Shown piece after piece: positions 24,778 to 33,611 of a stretch of 64,000 nt of DNA. The notes beneath the pieces are model-generated. The model had not been told where the DNA came from and ran no database searches. It saw only the letters and a list, made by a program, of their open reading frames with translations. The stretch lies in the NCBI GenBank assembly GCA_049509915.1, contig JBEKZL010000014.1, positions 6,402 through 70,401 on the forward strand. The letters are read 5' to 3'. This DNA comes from JBEKYD01 sp049509915 (GTDB lineage Bacteria; Acidobacteriota; Terriglobia; Bryobacterales; Bryobacteraceae). Both the position numbers and the translations under genes were made by a program. Numbering within the stretch: position 1 is the first letter of the stretch; each line of letters starts with the position of its first letter.

Positions 24778-25416
24778 TCAAGTCTCCAACCGGAACACAT
24801 CGACCAGTTCGCGGATCTGGGTCTCGTTCAAGGGCCTCGCTTCCTGTCCCTTCAACAGCAGGAACAGTTTGGCGGTCTCTTCCAGTTCCTCGATGGCGTA
24901 CACGGCGGCTTCGAGAGATGCGGCCGAAACCACGGGGCCGTGGTTGGCTAGCAACACGGCGGCGTGCCGGGCGGCCAGGGCGCGAATGGCGTCGCCAAGG
25001 CACGGATCGCCGGGGCGATGGTAGGGGACCAGCGGAAGTTTTCCGATCTTCATTACGAAGTACGCGGTCAGCGGCGGCAGGCAGCTTTCGGCTGGCAGGT
25101 TCGCCAGGCAGGATACGGCGGCGGAATGAGTGGAATGCAAATGAACCACCGCGCCGGCCGCGGCCCGCTCCTGGTACATGGCCAGGTGAAGCGGAGCCTC
25201 CTTCGATGGCGCGTCGCCGGAGATCACGCGCCCATCCCACGCGAGCTTCGAAATCCGCGCCGGATCCAGCCTGCCCAGGCAGGCGTTGGTGGGAGTGAGC
25301 AGCCAGCCGTCTTCCAGGCGCGCGCTGATATTACCGCTGGAACCGGCCGTCAGACCGCGATCGAAAATCGAGCGGCCCAGCTCGGTCATCTCCTCCCGCA
25401 TCCGGTTTTCCGTCAT
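24778..25416 (-). CDS. otnC: Class II aldolase, probable 3-oxo-tetronate 4-phosphate decarboxylase OtnC
   Basis: The product is 212 residues of the fuculose-aldolase/AraD family. GLTAGSSGNISARLEDGWLL binds the phosphate end. HLHSTHS and LLANHGPVV supply zinc-binding histidines, and Glu of SKEAPLHLAMY is the usual catalytic acid. In the tetronate pathway OtnC decarboxylates 3-oxo-tetronate 4-phosphate to dihydroxyacetone phosphate. The call rests on the upstream otnK and ltnD-like genes. ATG 25416 is preceded by AGGA. A family A repeat fills the 160 bp between it and otnK. Confidence 0.88.
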   Translation of the reverse strand: MTENRMREEMTELGRSIFDRGLTAGSSGNISARLEDGWLLTPTNACLGRLDPARISKLAWDGRVISGDAPSKEAPLHLAMYQERAAAGAVVHLHSTHSAAVSCLANLPAESCLPPLTAYFVMKIGKLPLVPYHRPGDPCLGDAIRALAARHAAVLLANHGPVVSAASLEAAVYAIEELEETAKLFLLLKGQEARPLNETQIRELVDVFRLET

Positions 25417-25434
25417 GGCAGTATCCTGCATAAA

Positions 25435-25562
25435 TGGTGGGTCGGACCCCCTGGTCCGCGCCGGTCCCCTGGACCCGCTCTTCTCCCGGGCAATCAAGCG
25501 CTCGCCACGCCCGGCGAGCCGGCAAGGGGGCCAGCCGCGGACCAGGGGGGTCCGCCCCACCA
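25435..25562. repeat. Dispersed GC-rich repeat, family A copy 2
   Basis: The left end TGGTGGGTCGGACCCCCTGG is mirrored by the right end ACCAGGGGGGTCCGCCCCAC. The reverse complement aligns with 7838-7944 across its length, including GAGAAGAGCGGGTCCAGGGG. It lies inside an operon, between otnK and otnC, and its hairpin potential could affect transcript stability. Confidence 0.8.
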
Positions 25563-25579
25563 CGTACGCTGGTGCATTG

Positions 25580-26845
25580 TCATGGCAGCCGGCTCCAGGC
25601 TTTGAGGAAGAAATCGTCCGTGCCGAAATTGCCGCTCTTCAGAGCCAGCGCCAGTGGCCTCTCACCCAAGCTCACCGTCCACGGAACGCCGGGGTCGATT
25701 TCATCGCCGATGCGCAAGCCCGCCAGCCGCAGCGTGCCGGCTACGGCGCCGGCCGTTTCTCCGCCCGCTACGATCAGCCTGCGCACGCCCAGATCCACCA
25801 GCCGGCGGGCGATCGCGGCCAGCGTGCTCTCGACCAGTGCGCCAGCGCGTTCGGCGCCCAGCTCGTCTTGCACTTTCTTCACCGCCGCCGGCTCGGCCGA
25901 GGCGTAAACAAGCACCGGCCCGCTGTCCAGCCGGCCCGAGGCCCAATCCACGGCTTCCGCCACTACATCGGCGCCGGAGGCTGCGCGTAGCGGGTCGATC
26001 CGGAAGGCCGGCGCCACCTCCCGCATGCGCGCAACCTGCCGCAGCGTGGCGGGCGAGCAACTGCCCGAGATCACTGCGTCGAATCCCTCGATTCGCGGCA
26101 ACCGGCCGGCCGGTAAATCCGCAGGCAGCAGGCCCTGGGAGCGGAAGTTGTCGGGAAGGCCCATGGCGATGCCCGATCCGCCGGTCAGCAGCGGCATGTC
26201 GCGGCAGGCGGCGGCGATGGCCATCAGGTCAGCGTCGGAGGCGGCGTCGACAATCGCAATTCCGGCGCCGGCGCCGCGCACGCTCTCGAAGGCCCGCCGA
26301 ATCTCCGCCTCGCCGCCGCGAACGCTCTCGAACGGGACCAGGCCCACGCGGCGGGTCGATTGGCGCTGCAGCACGCGCACCAGATTGGAATCCGTCATGG
26401 GCGTGAGCGGATGGTGCCGCATGCCGCTCTCGTCGAGCAACACATCGCCGACGAACAGGTAGCCGCGGAAGACCGCGCGTCCGTTGGCGGGAAAGGCCGG
26501 GCAGGCGATGGTGAAATCGGTGCCCACCGCGTCCATCAGCGCCTCGGCCACCGGTCCGATGTTGCCCCAGTCGCTCGAATCGAACGTGGAGCAGTATTTG
26601 AAAAGGATTTGGCGGCAGCCGGCGTCGCGCAGCCATCGAAGCGCTTCCCGAGACCCATCCACGGCATCGCCCGGAGGCGCCGTGCGGGTCTTGAGCGCGA
26701 CTACAATGGCATCGATCGAGGACGGCGGCGCCGTGCGCGGCACGCCGAACATCTGCACCGTGCGCATACCGTGTTTCACCAGCATTCCGGCCAGATCGGT
26801 AGCGCCGGTGAAATCGTCGGCGATCGCCCCCAGCAGCGGAGCCAT
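25580..26845 (-). CDS. otnK: 3-oxo-tetronate kinase OtnK (four-carbon acid sugar kinase)
   Basis: This 421-residue two-domain kinase begins MAPLLGAIADDFTGATDLAG, the DUF1537 N-terminal signature (IADDxTGAxD). The C-domain ends with LIVAGGETAGAVAGTL, the nucleotide-binding GGETA block. Middle motifs LFKYCSTFDSSDWGNIGPVA and CPAFPANGRAVFRGYLFV are typical of OtnK. It phosphorylates 3-oxo-tetronate at O4 before decarboxylation by OtnC. Its ATG overlaps the ltnD-like stop by one base (TGATG), so translation is coupled. Confidence 0.93.
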   Translation of the reverse strand: MAPLLGAIADDFTGATDLAGMLVKHGMRTVQMFGVPRTAPPSSIDAIVVALKTRTAPPGDAVDGSREALRWLRDAGCRQILFKYCSTFDSSDWGNIGPVAEALMDAVGTDFTIACPAFPANGRAVFRGYLFVGDVLLDESGMRHHPLTPMTDSNLVRVLQRQSTRRVGLVPFESVRGGEAEIRRAFESVRGAGAGIAIVDAASDADLMAIAAACRDMPLLTGGSGIAMGLPDNFRSQGLLPADLPAGRLPRIEGFDAVISGSCSPATLRQVARMREVAPAFRIDPLRAASGADVVAEAVDWASGRLDSGPVLVYASAEPAAVKKVQDELGAERAGALVESTLAAIARRLVDLGVRRLIVAGGETAGAVAGTLRLAGLRIGDEIDPGVPWTVSLGERPLALALKSGNFGTDDFFLKAWSRLP

Positions 26846-27786
26846 CAGCGGTCTTCCCTTCGATCCTTGGGCAGCTCGATGCCGGGGTACATCTTAATGA
26901 CGGCCGAATCGTCTTCTCCGCCGTGTCCGGCTGCGGCGGCGGCCAGAAAGATCTGGTGCGCGGTGGCAGTGAGCGGCAACGGGAACGTCAGCTTGCGCGC
27001 CGAGTCCAGCACCAGGCCCAGGTCCTTGACGAAAATGTTCACCGCGGATAGCGGCGTATAGTCCCCCGCCAAAATATGCGGCACCCGGTTCTGGAACATC
27101 CAGGAGGAGCCGGCGCTGTTGCCGATCACTTCGTACAGCGTGGCGGGGTCGCCACCGGCCTTGATTCCGAGCGCCATAGCTTCGGCGGCCGCGGCGATGT
27201 GCACCCCTGCCAGCAGTTGATTGATCATCTTGACCGTAGAGCCCTGACCGGGCTGTTCGCCGAGGCGGTACAGTTTCGCGGCAATCGCCTCGAACAAAGG
27301 CGCGCACCGTTTAAACGCCGCGGCGGGACCGGATGCCATCACCGTAAGCTGGCCTTCGGCGGCTTTCTTCGCGCCGCCCGAAACCGGTGCATCGATATTC
27401 AGCAGGCCCGCGTTTTCTATGCGCTGTCCAAGGCCGGCTGCGAATGCCGGCGGGATGGTGGCACTGGTGACGATCACCGAACCTGGCTCCATGCTCTCCG
27501 CCAAACCGCCAGCGCCGAAGATCGCCGCTTCGGTCTGCTCCGCATTGACGACCAGAATCACAACGGCGCCGCTGCGGCTCCCAGCTTCACCGGGGGAACT
27601 GGCGGCAACACCGCCGAGATCTTCGAACTGCCGGCACGCTTCCGGGCGAACGTCGTAGCCCGCCACCGGGAATCCCGCCCGTAACAGCGATCGGGCCACG
27701 CCCATACCCATCGATCCGAGGCCGATTACCGCTACCGGCATCCCGGTCCGGCCGCCTTCGGGCCGCATTGGAATCTCATCGTTCAT
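26845..27786 (-). CDS. ltnD: L-threonate dehydrogenase-like beta-hydroxyacid dehydrogenase
   Basis: The product is 313 residues. An N-terminal Rossmann fold (VAVIGLGSMGMGVARSLL) is followed by the substrate loop DAPVSGGAKKAAEGQLTVMA and the catalytic Lys in STVKMINQLL. This is the 3-hydroxyisobutyrate dehydrogenase superfamily. Next to otnK/otnC it most likely oxidises L-threonate (or D-erythronate) at C2 with NAD. The start overlaps the transporter stop by 11 nt. The true start might be the internal Met of MPVAVIGLG. The isomerase OtnI expected after this step is not in the window. Confidence 0.88.
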   Translation of the reverse strand: MNDEIPMRPEGGRTGMPVAVIGLGSMGMGVARSLLRAGFPVAGYDVRPEACRQFEDLGGVAASSPGEAGSRSGAVVILVVNAEQTEAAIFGAGGLAESMEPGSVIVTSATIPPAFAAGLGQRIENAGLLNIDAPVSGGAKKAAEGQLTVMASGPAAAFKRCAPLFEAIAAKLYRLGEQPGQGSTVKMINQLLAGVHIAAAAEAMALGIKAGGDPATLYEVIGNSAGSSWMFQNRVPHILAGDYTPLSAVNIFVKDLGLVLDSARKLTFPLPLTATAHQIFLAAAAAGHGGEDDSAVIKMYPGIELPKDRREDR

Positions 27787-29116
27787 CGTCGGAACCCGCC
27801 ATGGAGCTGTCTGAAATAAGAACTGCCGGGCGTCCAGCCGCCCCCTTGTTGGATTTTATCGCCCATGCGATCGCGGCAGCCGCAAGGCAGGACCCCGCCA
27901 GCACCAGTTGCGCCATCGCCGTACTTCCCGTCCGGTCGCGAATCCGGCCGATCACGAACGGACTGACATAACCGCCCAGGTTCCCCACCGAGTTGATCCA
28001 GGCAATTCCCGCCGCGGCGCCGGCGCCCGACAAAACCGCCGTCGGCAGCGACCAGAATACCGACTGGCCGCACATGATCCCTATGGCGCTCAGGCTCACT
28101 AACGCCACTGCCACGGTTCCAGAAGGCCCCGCCACTCCCCCCACCGCAAACGCCGCTCCGGCCAGCGCCGCCGCCACCGCCACGTGTTTTCGCCGCTCGC
28201 CGGTCTTGTCGGAATGGTGCCCGTAGAAGATCATGGCCGTCGCCGCCAGCGCCCAGGGAATGGCGGAAACCAGGCCGATCCGCCACGGATCGGTGCTGAT
28301 AGTGTCTTTCAGAATCTGCGGTAGCCAGAACGCCAGGCCATAGTTGCCCATCTGGAATCCGAAGTAGATGGCGCAACATAGCCAGACCCTGCCGCTCCCG
28401 AACGCGTCCCCGATCCGGTGCCGCGATGGGCCCTCGCTTTTCTTGACCTCTTCCTCCTGGTGCAGCCGCCGTGTCAGATAGTCCCGTTCCTCTTGGCTAA
28501 GCCATTTGGCTTTGGCTGGTCCATCCACCAGGTAGAACATGGTGACCAGCCCCGCGATGGCGGAAGGAATGCCTTCGAGCAGGAACAGCCATTGCCAAGC
28601 GCGGAGCCCACCCATCCCAGACATCTTAGCCATGATTCGCCCCGAGATCGGACCGGCTATCACCCCCGATAGCGGCGTCGCGGCCATGAACAGCGCCACA
28701 ATTCTGCCGCGGTGGGTGTGCGTGTACCAGAACGTCAGGTAGAGAATCACACCAGGGAAGAAGCCCGATTCCACGATCCCGAGCAGCATGCGGATGGCGT
28801 AGAAGCTGGCCGCACCCTTGGCCAGAACCGTGCAGCAGGAAACCCCTCCCCACAGCACCATCAGCCCGCCGAGCCACATCCGCGCCCCCAGACGTTGCAG
28901 CATCATGTTGGCCGGCACTTCAAACAGGAAATAGCCGATAAAGAAAATCCCCGCGCCGGTGCCGTAGACCGTCTCGCTCATCCCCAAATCCCGCTGCATC
29001 TGCAGTTTGGCGAAGCCGATGTTGACGCGGTCCACGTACGCCAGTATGTAGCAGGCGAACAGAAACGGAATCAGCCGCCCGGTGACTTTGTTGTAGACTG
29101 CCGTTTCGAAATCCAT
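27776..29116 (-). CDS. MFS transporter, anion:cation symporter family (sugar-acid uptake)
   Basis: This 446-residue, 12-TM major facilitator begins with KVTGRLIPFLFACYILAYVD then RVNIGFAKLQMQRDLGMSE, the standard start of the phthalate/tartrate/galactonate permease group. WQWLFLLEGIPSAIAG closes the first half. As first gene of the transporter-ltnD-otnK-otnC run it is the likely threonate/erythronate importer. The four genes overlap or abut except for the repeat before otnC. Confidence 0.9.
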   Translation of the reverse strand: MDFETAVYNKVTGRLIPFLFACYILAYVDRVNIGFAKLQMQRDLGMSETVYGTGAGIFFIGYFLFEVPANMMLQRLGARMWLGGLMVLWGGVSCCTVLAKGAASFYAIRMLLGIVESGFFPGVILYLTFWYTHTHRGRIVALFMAATPLSGVIAGPISGRIMAKMSGMGGLRAWQWLFLLEGIPSAIAGLVTMFYLVDGPAKAKWLSQEERDYLTRRLHQEEEVKKSEGPSRHRIGDAFGSGRVWLCCAIYFGFQMGNYGLAFWLPQILKDTISTDPWRIGLVSAIPWALAATAMIFYGHHSDKTGERRKHVAVAAALAGAAFAVGGVAGPSGTVAVALVSLSAIGIMCGQSVFWSLPTAVLSGAGAAAGIAWINSVGNLGGYVSPFVIGRIRDRTGSTAMAQLVLAGSCLAAAAIAWAIKSNKGAAGRPAVLISDSSMAGSDDER

Positions 29117-29224
29117 GGGAAGGTTCCACTCCGCGATTGCCCCGGCCGCCCGGCGGAGCGTTCCGGCACGTTCCCCATTCTCGCCTTTCCGGGAGGAAAA
29201 AGGGGAGAAACCGGCCGCCCCAAG

Positions 29225-30670
29225 TCATCTTTCCGGCGCCCAGTACCCCGCTTTCGCGCTGACCTGGAACTTGTCGCCGCCGTTCACTTCCACCTTGATC
29301 TTTCGGTATTTCCCGTCCGGCGCTTCGTTCTTCGGCACGTAAGCCAGCAAGTAGTATTCCCGCGTGTCGGTCAGCGCCCTGGTAATCCCCTTCGGCAAAT
29401 CGTTACTGTTTTGAAAAAACAAACCGCCGGTTTCGTGGGCGAGCTGCGCCATCGCATCCGCATTCTCGCGCGCGACCGAGGCTCCTTGCCGGTCCACCGA
29501 GTCCATGGTTGCCGTGGCTTCCGTCGGCACGTTTCTGGCATCCATTTGTGCCGGGGTCGACGAATAAGCCGTGCTGGCATCGAAGGTGCCGCCGGCGCTG
29601 AAAGCCGACGAGTAAACTCCGCGCGAGTCCAGCGTGTAGAATTTCACATCATAGCCGGTCGCCGCCTTAAGAATGGCTTGTAACTCCGATTCCGTGTCTT
29701 TCGATGGGAACTGGAACGTGTGATCGTGCGGGGCAAAACCCTGAACGATACCGTACAGTTCACGGCCGGGAAAGCGATTGAACCCGTCGGAAATGAAAAT
29801 GATGGTCCGGGAGGTCGGCATGCTCGCCGTCGCCCGGACCAATTCGTTGAGCTGCCGCAAGAAATTGCGGTTCAGGAGGTAAGTCCTCTCTTCAAAGCTG
29901 AAAAGAAAGGCCTTTACCCTGCCCTTGACCGCGGGACATCCCGGCCCATCGGACTGGGCGCCCTGGCTGGTGCCCTTGTAGCCGGTGGCGCCGTTGCTGT
30001 CGCACGCACAAACCGAGCAATAGTTTTGCATCAGCGCCCTGAATTGCTGGAGGGCGATGGCCGTGCTCGCGGCTTCGCTGGTCTGGATCATTTTCGCAAA
30101 GCTCTTGCTGGCGATCGCCGCCACGATCACCGTCACATCGGTAGTGGAATCCTTGACCACGGTGAGGTCTCGCCCCAGCGCCATCAGGGCGTATTGCGTG
30201 TCCGTGCCCTGCTCCTGTCGAAGACTCTTCAAAAGCGCGTCCTTCACCCGGCCGAAGCTTGCAAACGAGGAATGGAGCGTATCGATGCAAATCAGATAGG
30301 TGCGCCGCACAGTGTTCGACGCCGGAGCCGGGCGATCCGCTGGCTTGACGGCGATTCCGGCGGGGACGCCTGCCACCGGGCCGGTCTGGCGGGCTGCTTC
30401 CGCAGCGGCGGATTCCACCGTGGTGCGGAAAGAGACGATCTGTTGCGGGACGCCATCTTCCGACACCTGAAAGTCGGATCGCTTCAGGCCGCTGACGTGG
30501 TGCCCTTTGGCATCCGTCACGATCACCGGCACCAGCACCTCTTTCACATTGGCGGTGATTTTGGGTAAGGGCTGCTGCTGTTCCAGTTCCTGAGCCTGGC
30601 TGGCAAGCGCCAGAGCGAATAATCCAGCCGAAAGGGAAAACAGCTTCCGTGCCAGACGGCATTTCATCAC
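29225..30670 (-). CDS. Secreted VWFA-domain protein of the acidobacterial type
   Basis: The product is 481 residues with a signal peptide (LFSLSAGLFALALASQAQ). An N-terminal strand-rich segment (VKEVLVPVIVTDAKGHHVSG, LKRSDFQVSEDGVPQQI) and a von Willebrand A-like domain with TYLICIDTLHSSFASF and RTIIFISDGFNRFP form the family known as VWFA-related acidobacterial domain. The C-terminus reads REYYLLAYVPKN. A perfect MIDAS DxSxS is not evident. GGAG lies 7 nt before GTG 30670, and ATG 30667 is the alternative. It is probably periplasmic or surface-exposed, with unknown function. Confidence 0.88.
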   Translation of the reverse strand: MMKCRLARKLFSLSAGLFALALASQAQELEQQQPLPKITANVKEVLVPVIVTDAKGHHVSGLKRSDFQVSEDGVPQQIVSFRTTVESAAAEAARQTGPVAGVPAGIAVKPADRPAPASNTVRRTYLICIDTLHSSFASFGRVKDALLKSLRQEQGTDTQYALMALGRDLTVVKDSTTDVTVIVAAIASKSFAKMIQTSEAASTAIALQQFRALMQNYCSVCACDSNGATGYKGTSQGAQSDGPGCPAVKGRVKAFLFSFEERTYLLNRNFLRQLNELVRATASMPTSRTIIFISDGFNRFPGRELYGIVQGFAPHDHTFQFPSKDTESELQAILKAATGYDVKFYTLDSRGVYSSAFSAGGTFDASTAYSSTPAQMDARNVPTEATATMDSVDRQGASVARENADAMAQLAHETGGLFFQNSNDLPKGITRALTDTREYYLLAYVPKNEAPDGKYRKIKVEVNGGDKFQVSAKAGYWAPER

Positions 30671-30922
30671 GGTTTATCTCCGAACCTTCCTCCGCGCTGC
30701 CGCGCTTCAATCCCACCGGAATCCTAATGGTACCCGGCTTCGTCCGCGCGCAGGATAAAGTGCCCGCGGAACCTCGACGCGTTCCGTCGCCGGCGCGTGC
30801 CGATGCCCAATGAGAAATGCGCCCTAAAGTCTTTCATGGGCGCTGCCGATATGAAGAAAGTAGCAGCCGTAGACCGAGAGGCATGGCCGAAAATAGGAAT
30901 CCTCGAATAGGAACGATGAATC

Positions 30923-31228
30923 ATGCAACCCGACAATGCACACCAAACAGGAGAATTGTGCCTCCCCGTCGAAGCCGGTGCAAAGGTCACGCTGAAAAAG
31001 AACGGCCATGCCGCCCTTGCTACCTCGGTAAGCGTAAGCGGTTGCGGTGTCCTGCTGCACTTCGACGAACCGCCCCAGCTCGCGACCGGCGATCAGGTGA
31101 TCTGCGAGTTCAAAATCTCCAGCGACACCGACCCCCGGCTCCCGTATTGGGTGGTGGGAATGGTCTCCAGCGTAGACGATTGCTGCGCCACGGTCGATCT
31201 TGCCGGTGCCCCTCCAAGGGTCAGGTGA
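30923..31228 (+). CDS. PilZ-like domain protein
   Basis: The product is 101 residues, beta-rich. GHAALATSVSVSGCGVLLHF corresponds to the PilZ SxxGxxL strand (D/NxSxxG consensus), and the rest (GDQVICEFKISS, YWVVGMVSSVD) fits a small PilZ barrel. The usual RxxxR c-di-GMP motif is not obvious, so c-di-GMP binding is doubtful. It is preceded by about 250 bp without a recognisable gene. Confidence 0.55.
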   Translation: MQPDNAHQTGELCLPVEAGAKVTLKKNGHAALATSVSVSGCGVLLHFDEPPQLATGDQVICEFKISSDTDPRLPYWVVGMVSSVDDCCATVDLAGAPPRVR

Positions 31229-31385
31229 GCCAGCTCGACAGCACAACGCAAACCCAGACAGCAGCTGCGCAATAACCAGAGATTGTCTGTAACTCCAAGA
31301 AATAAAGAATTCTCGGAACCATGGAGAGCCCCCGACGAAAGCCGCCCCAGGGGTCTCCCCGGCCCCGACAAGGTAAGCTGGTGGG

Positions 31386-31655
31386 GTGGGGCGACTGATT
31401 TTTCGTGCCTTAGGCGGCCTGGTGCTGGTGGCCGTAGGAGCGTACCTGCTGGATGGGGCCATTGCCAAGGCGCGCGGCGCCAGCGCTTTTCGGCAAGTCC
31501 AGGTGCAACCGTATTATGCTGTTCCGATGAAGGACGGCAAGACCGAGTTCATGATGCTCGATCCGGAAACCGACACGTGCATTCGCTCCGTGTTTCCGCA
31601 CTTCGGCTACCGGCCCTGTTGGAAAATGACCTCCCAGCAGCGTATCAACATGTAA
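31386..31655 (+). CDS. Small membrane-anchored hypothetical protein
   Basis: The product is 89 residues starting at GTG 31386. One N-terminal TM helix (LGGLVLVAVGAYLLDGAIA) is followed by a short soluble part with two cysteines (TCIRSVFPHFGYRPCWK). No family is recognised. It precedes the PspA cluster by about 80 bp and could share its transcript. Confidence 0.6.
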   Translation: MGRLIFRALGGLVLVAVGAYLLDGAIAKARGASAFRQVQVQPYYAVPMKDGKTEFMMLDPETDTCIRSVFPHFGYRPCWKMTSQQRINM

Positions 31656-31733
31656 CCGGACCGTCACCAGTTTCTTATCGCCCGCCGAATCGCGGAACTC
31701 CCCGCTGCCTGCTACCGTATCTAAGGTACGACT

Positions 31734-32153
31734 ATGACACTCACAAGCAGCCCCGAACTGGACCGGATTCATGTGCTGCTGGCGGAAAAAGGATACGCGG
31801 TATCCGAGCCGGCGGCCGACTCGCTGAGCATACGGGAAGTCGAAAGCGGAGTCACCGTGCAAGCGGTACTCCAGGGCGACGTCCTGTATCTTTCCCTGGT
31901 TTGCACCGTGGCCCCGGAGGCGGCCATCACGCCCGATATCATGCGGCGCATGTTGGCGTCCGATAACGGCATTTCGACTTCGTATTTCCAGCTCTACCCG
32001 GCCGGCGACGGCAAAATCGCCATCACCCTCAACAACTTCTGCAAACTGCAGGAACTGGGGCCGGACGATGAAGACGATATTCAATCCTGCGTGCACTTTC
32101 TGTTGGTGGATGTGATGACTGCCCGCCGCATATTGAGCGGACTCAAAGGGTAA
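31734..32153 (+). CDS. YbjN/YjfI-like small protein of the PspA cluster
   Basis: This 139-residue acidic alpha/beta protein has no TM segment (LDRIHVLLAEKGYAVSEPAA; FLLVDVMTARRIL). Size and position immediately before a PspA gene resemble E. coli YjfI (DUF2170) before YjfJ (PspA), and the fold looks like the YbjN/T3SS-chaperone type. Its stop is 12 nt before the next start, so it is co-transcribed with pspA. The function is unknown. Confidence 0.55.
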   Translation: MTLTSSPELDRIHVLLAEKGYAVSEPAADSLSIREVESGVTVQAVLQGDVLYLSLVCTVAPEAAITPDIMRRMLASDNGISTSYFQLYPAGDGKIAITLNNFCKLQELGPDDEDDIQSCVHFLLVDVMTARRILSGLKG

Positions 32154-32165
32154 AGGAGGATCAAT

Positions 32166-32954
32166 ATGCCGTTTCTATCCGATGTTTTTGCCCGCCTGGG
32201 GCGCGTGGCGCGCGGCCAGGCCAATCAGGGTGTCGATGCCATCGAGGACGCCACCTTCGAGGCTACCGTTCGCCAGACCGTCGCCGACATGAAAGGCGAG
32301 CTCAATAACGTGGTGCGCGCCTCCGCCGTGGCCATGAGCAACTACAACCGCCTCGACGCCGAGTACCAGAAGTACGTCAAGCAATCGCAGGAGTGGAAGG
32401 ACCGCGCCGGGCTGGCGCTGGACGCGGGCAACGAAGAGCTGGCCAAAGCGGCGCTGGCCCGGAAGGCCGACTCCGACAAGCAGGTCGCTTCCATGCAGCA
32501 GTCGGTTGCGGCGGCGCAGCAAACTAGCGAGAAGCTGAAAAGCCAGGTGGGCGAGCTGAAGCGCAAGATCGAGGAAGGGGAGCGCACCGCTACCACCCTG
32601 GTGGCGCGCAAGAACGCCGCCGCGGCCCAGCGCAAAGTAGCCGAAGCCATGGCCGGCGTGGGCAACGCCGACAATGCATTCGCCGCCCTCAACCGCTTCG
32701 AGGAAACCGTCTCCAAGGAAGAAGCCACCGCCAAAGCTTTCGATGAACTGGCTTCCACCGGCAAAGACGATAACCTGGAGAAGCAGTTCGCCGCCCTCGG
32801 CGGCCATAGCGTGGACGCCGAACTGGAAGCGCTCAAACGCGAACGACAACTGAAGGCCGCTCCGGCTCCGCCGCCTTATCTTCCCAAAGAGCTGCCGGTG
32901 GGGGGCGATTCCCTTTCTACCGCGCCGAAGCTGGGCGAAAAGGCCAAAGCCTGA
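32166..32954 (+). CDS. pspA: PspA/IM30 family membrane-stress protein
   Basis: This 262-residue protein is almost entirely coiled coil (for example KLKSQVGELKRKIEEGERTA). The N-terminus MPFLSDVFARLGRVARGQAN is the amphipathic membrane-binding helix typical of PspA/Vipp1. These proteins form ESCRT-III-like scaffolds that protect damaged inner membranes. A strong AAAGGAGG precedes ATG 32166. The C-terminal 35 residues are Pro/Ala-rich (PAPPPYLPKELPVGG), an extension not usual in E. coli PspA. Confidence 0.9.
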   Translation: MPFLSDVFARLGRVARGQANQGVDAIEDATFEATVRQTVADMKGELNNVVRASAVAMSNYNRLDAEYQKYVKQSQEWKDRAGLALDAGNEELAKAALARKADSDKQVASMQQSVAAAQQTSEKLKSQVGELKRKIEEGERTATTLVARKNAAAAQRKVAEAMAGVGNADNAFAALNRFEETVSKEEATAKAFDELASTGKDDNLEKQFAALGGHSVDAELEALKRERQLKAAPAPPPYLPKELPVGGDSLSTAPKLGEKAKA

Positions 32955-32969
32955 GCCGGCGGGGGCTCG

Positions 32970-33602
32970 ATGATAACCTACACGATCGAAGGCCTTCTAG
33001 GCGTTCTGCTGGTGGTAGTTCTGATGCAACTGTTCAAAAAGCACGCGCCGCCTCCCATCGCGCAGCCGGTGGAAGACTTGGCCAATCTAAAACCGTCGGA
33101 AGCCCGCGTGGGAGACGCGCTGTCGGTCTCTGGCGCCGGTGACGACATGACCGATCTCGACTTCATCGTCGAGCGCAGCACCTGGTTTCAAGCCGCCGCG
33201 AAGCGCTGGCTGGAGCTGAGCGGACCGTACAAGACGCGCCGTGTGGTGCTACGCGTAGATTTCGGCGACGACCTCGAAACCAGCGTTCAAATCGATCCCC
33301 GCAAGCTGACGATCGAGGACTTGGGCCTGTCCGAAGACGACCTGGCCCAAATGGACGAGCGACAGAATACCGCCGACTCGTTCGAGTTCGATGGCAAGCT
33401 CTGGCTGTATGTGCTCAGCCGCGAAACCCAGATGACGCGCAGCGATCAGCCCCAGCCGGTGGGCTTCTACTATTGGGAATTTCGCCAGCAGGACGGCGCT
33501 GGCCGCCTCGCCATCCGCAAGCTCCAGGGCGACCCCTTCGCGGTCGCGCTCTACAGCGGGGTTCCCTTAGGCGACGTGTCCGTTTACCGCGGCCGCACGT
33601 AG
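32970..33602 (+). CDS. Membrane-anchored DUF4178-like protein of the PspA cluster
   Basis: The product is 210 residues: one N-terminal TM helix (IEGLLGVLLVVVLMQLF), then a beta-rich soluble domain (ARVGDALSVSGAGDDMTDLD; GFYYWEFRQQDGAGRLAIRK). The VGDxxxxxG opening resembles DUF4178, a family that co-occurs with PspA. It begins 15 nt after the pspA stop. It is likely an inner-membrane partner of PspA. The family assignment is tentative. Confidence 0.55.
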   Translation: MITYTIEGLLGVLLVVVLMQLFKKHAPPPIAQPVEDLANLKPSEARVGDALSVSGAGDDMTDLDFIVERSTWFQAAAKRWLELSGPYKTRRVVLRVDFGDDLETSVQIDPRKLTIEDLGLSEDDLAQMDERQNTADSFEFDGKLWLYVLSRETQMTRSDQPQPVGFYYWEFRQQDGAGRLAIRKLQGDPFAVALYSGVPLGDVSVYRGRT

Positions 33603-33611
33603 GAGGCAGTC

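Noticed and set aside
30824..31468. 214-aa minus-strand ORF over the PilZ-like gene
   Set aside because: Composition is shadow-like and it would cover two plausible plus-strand genes.
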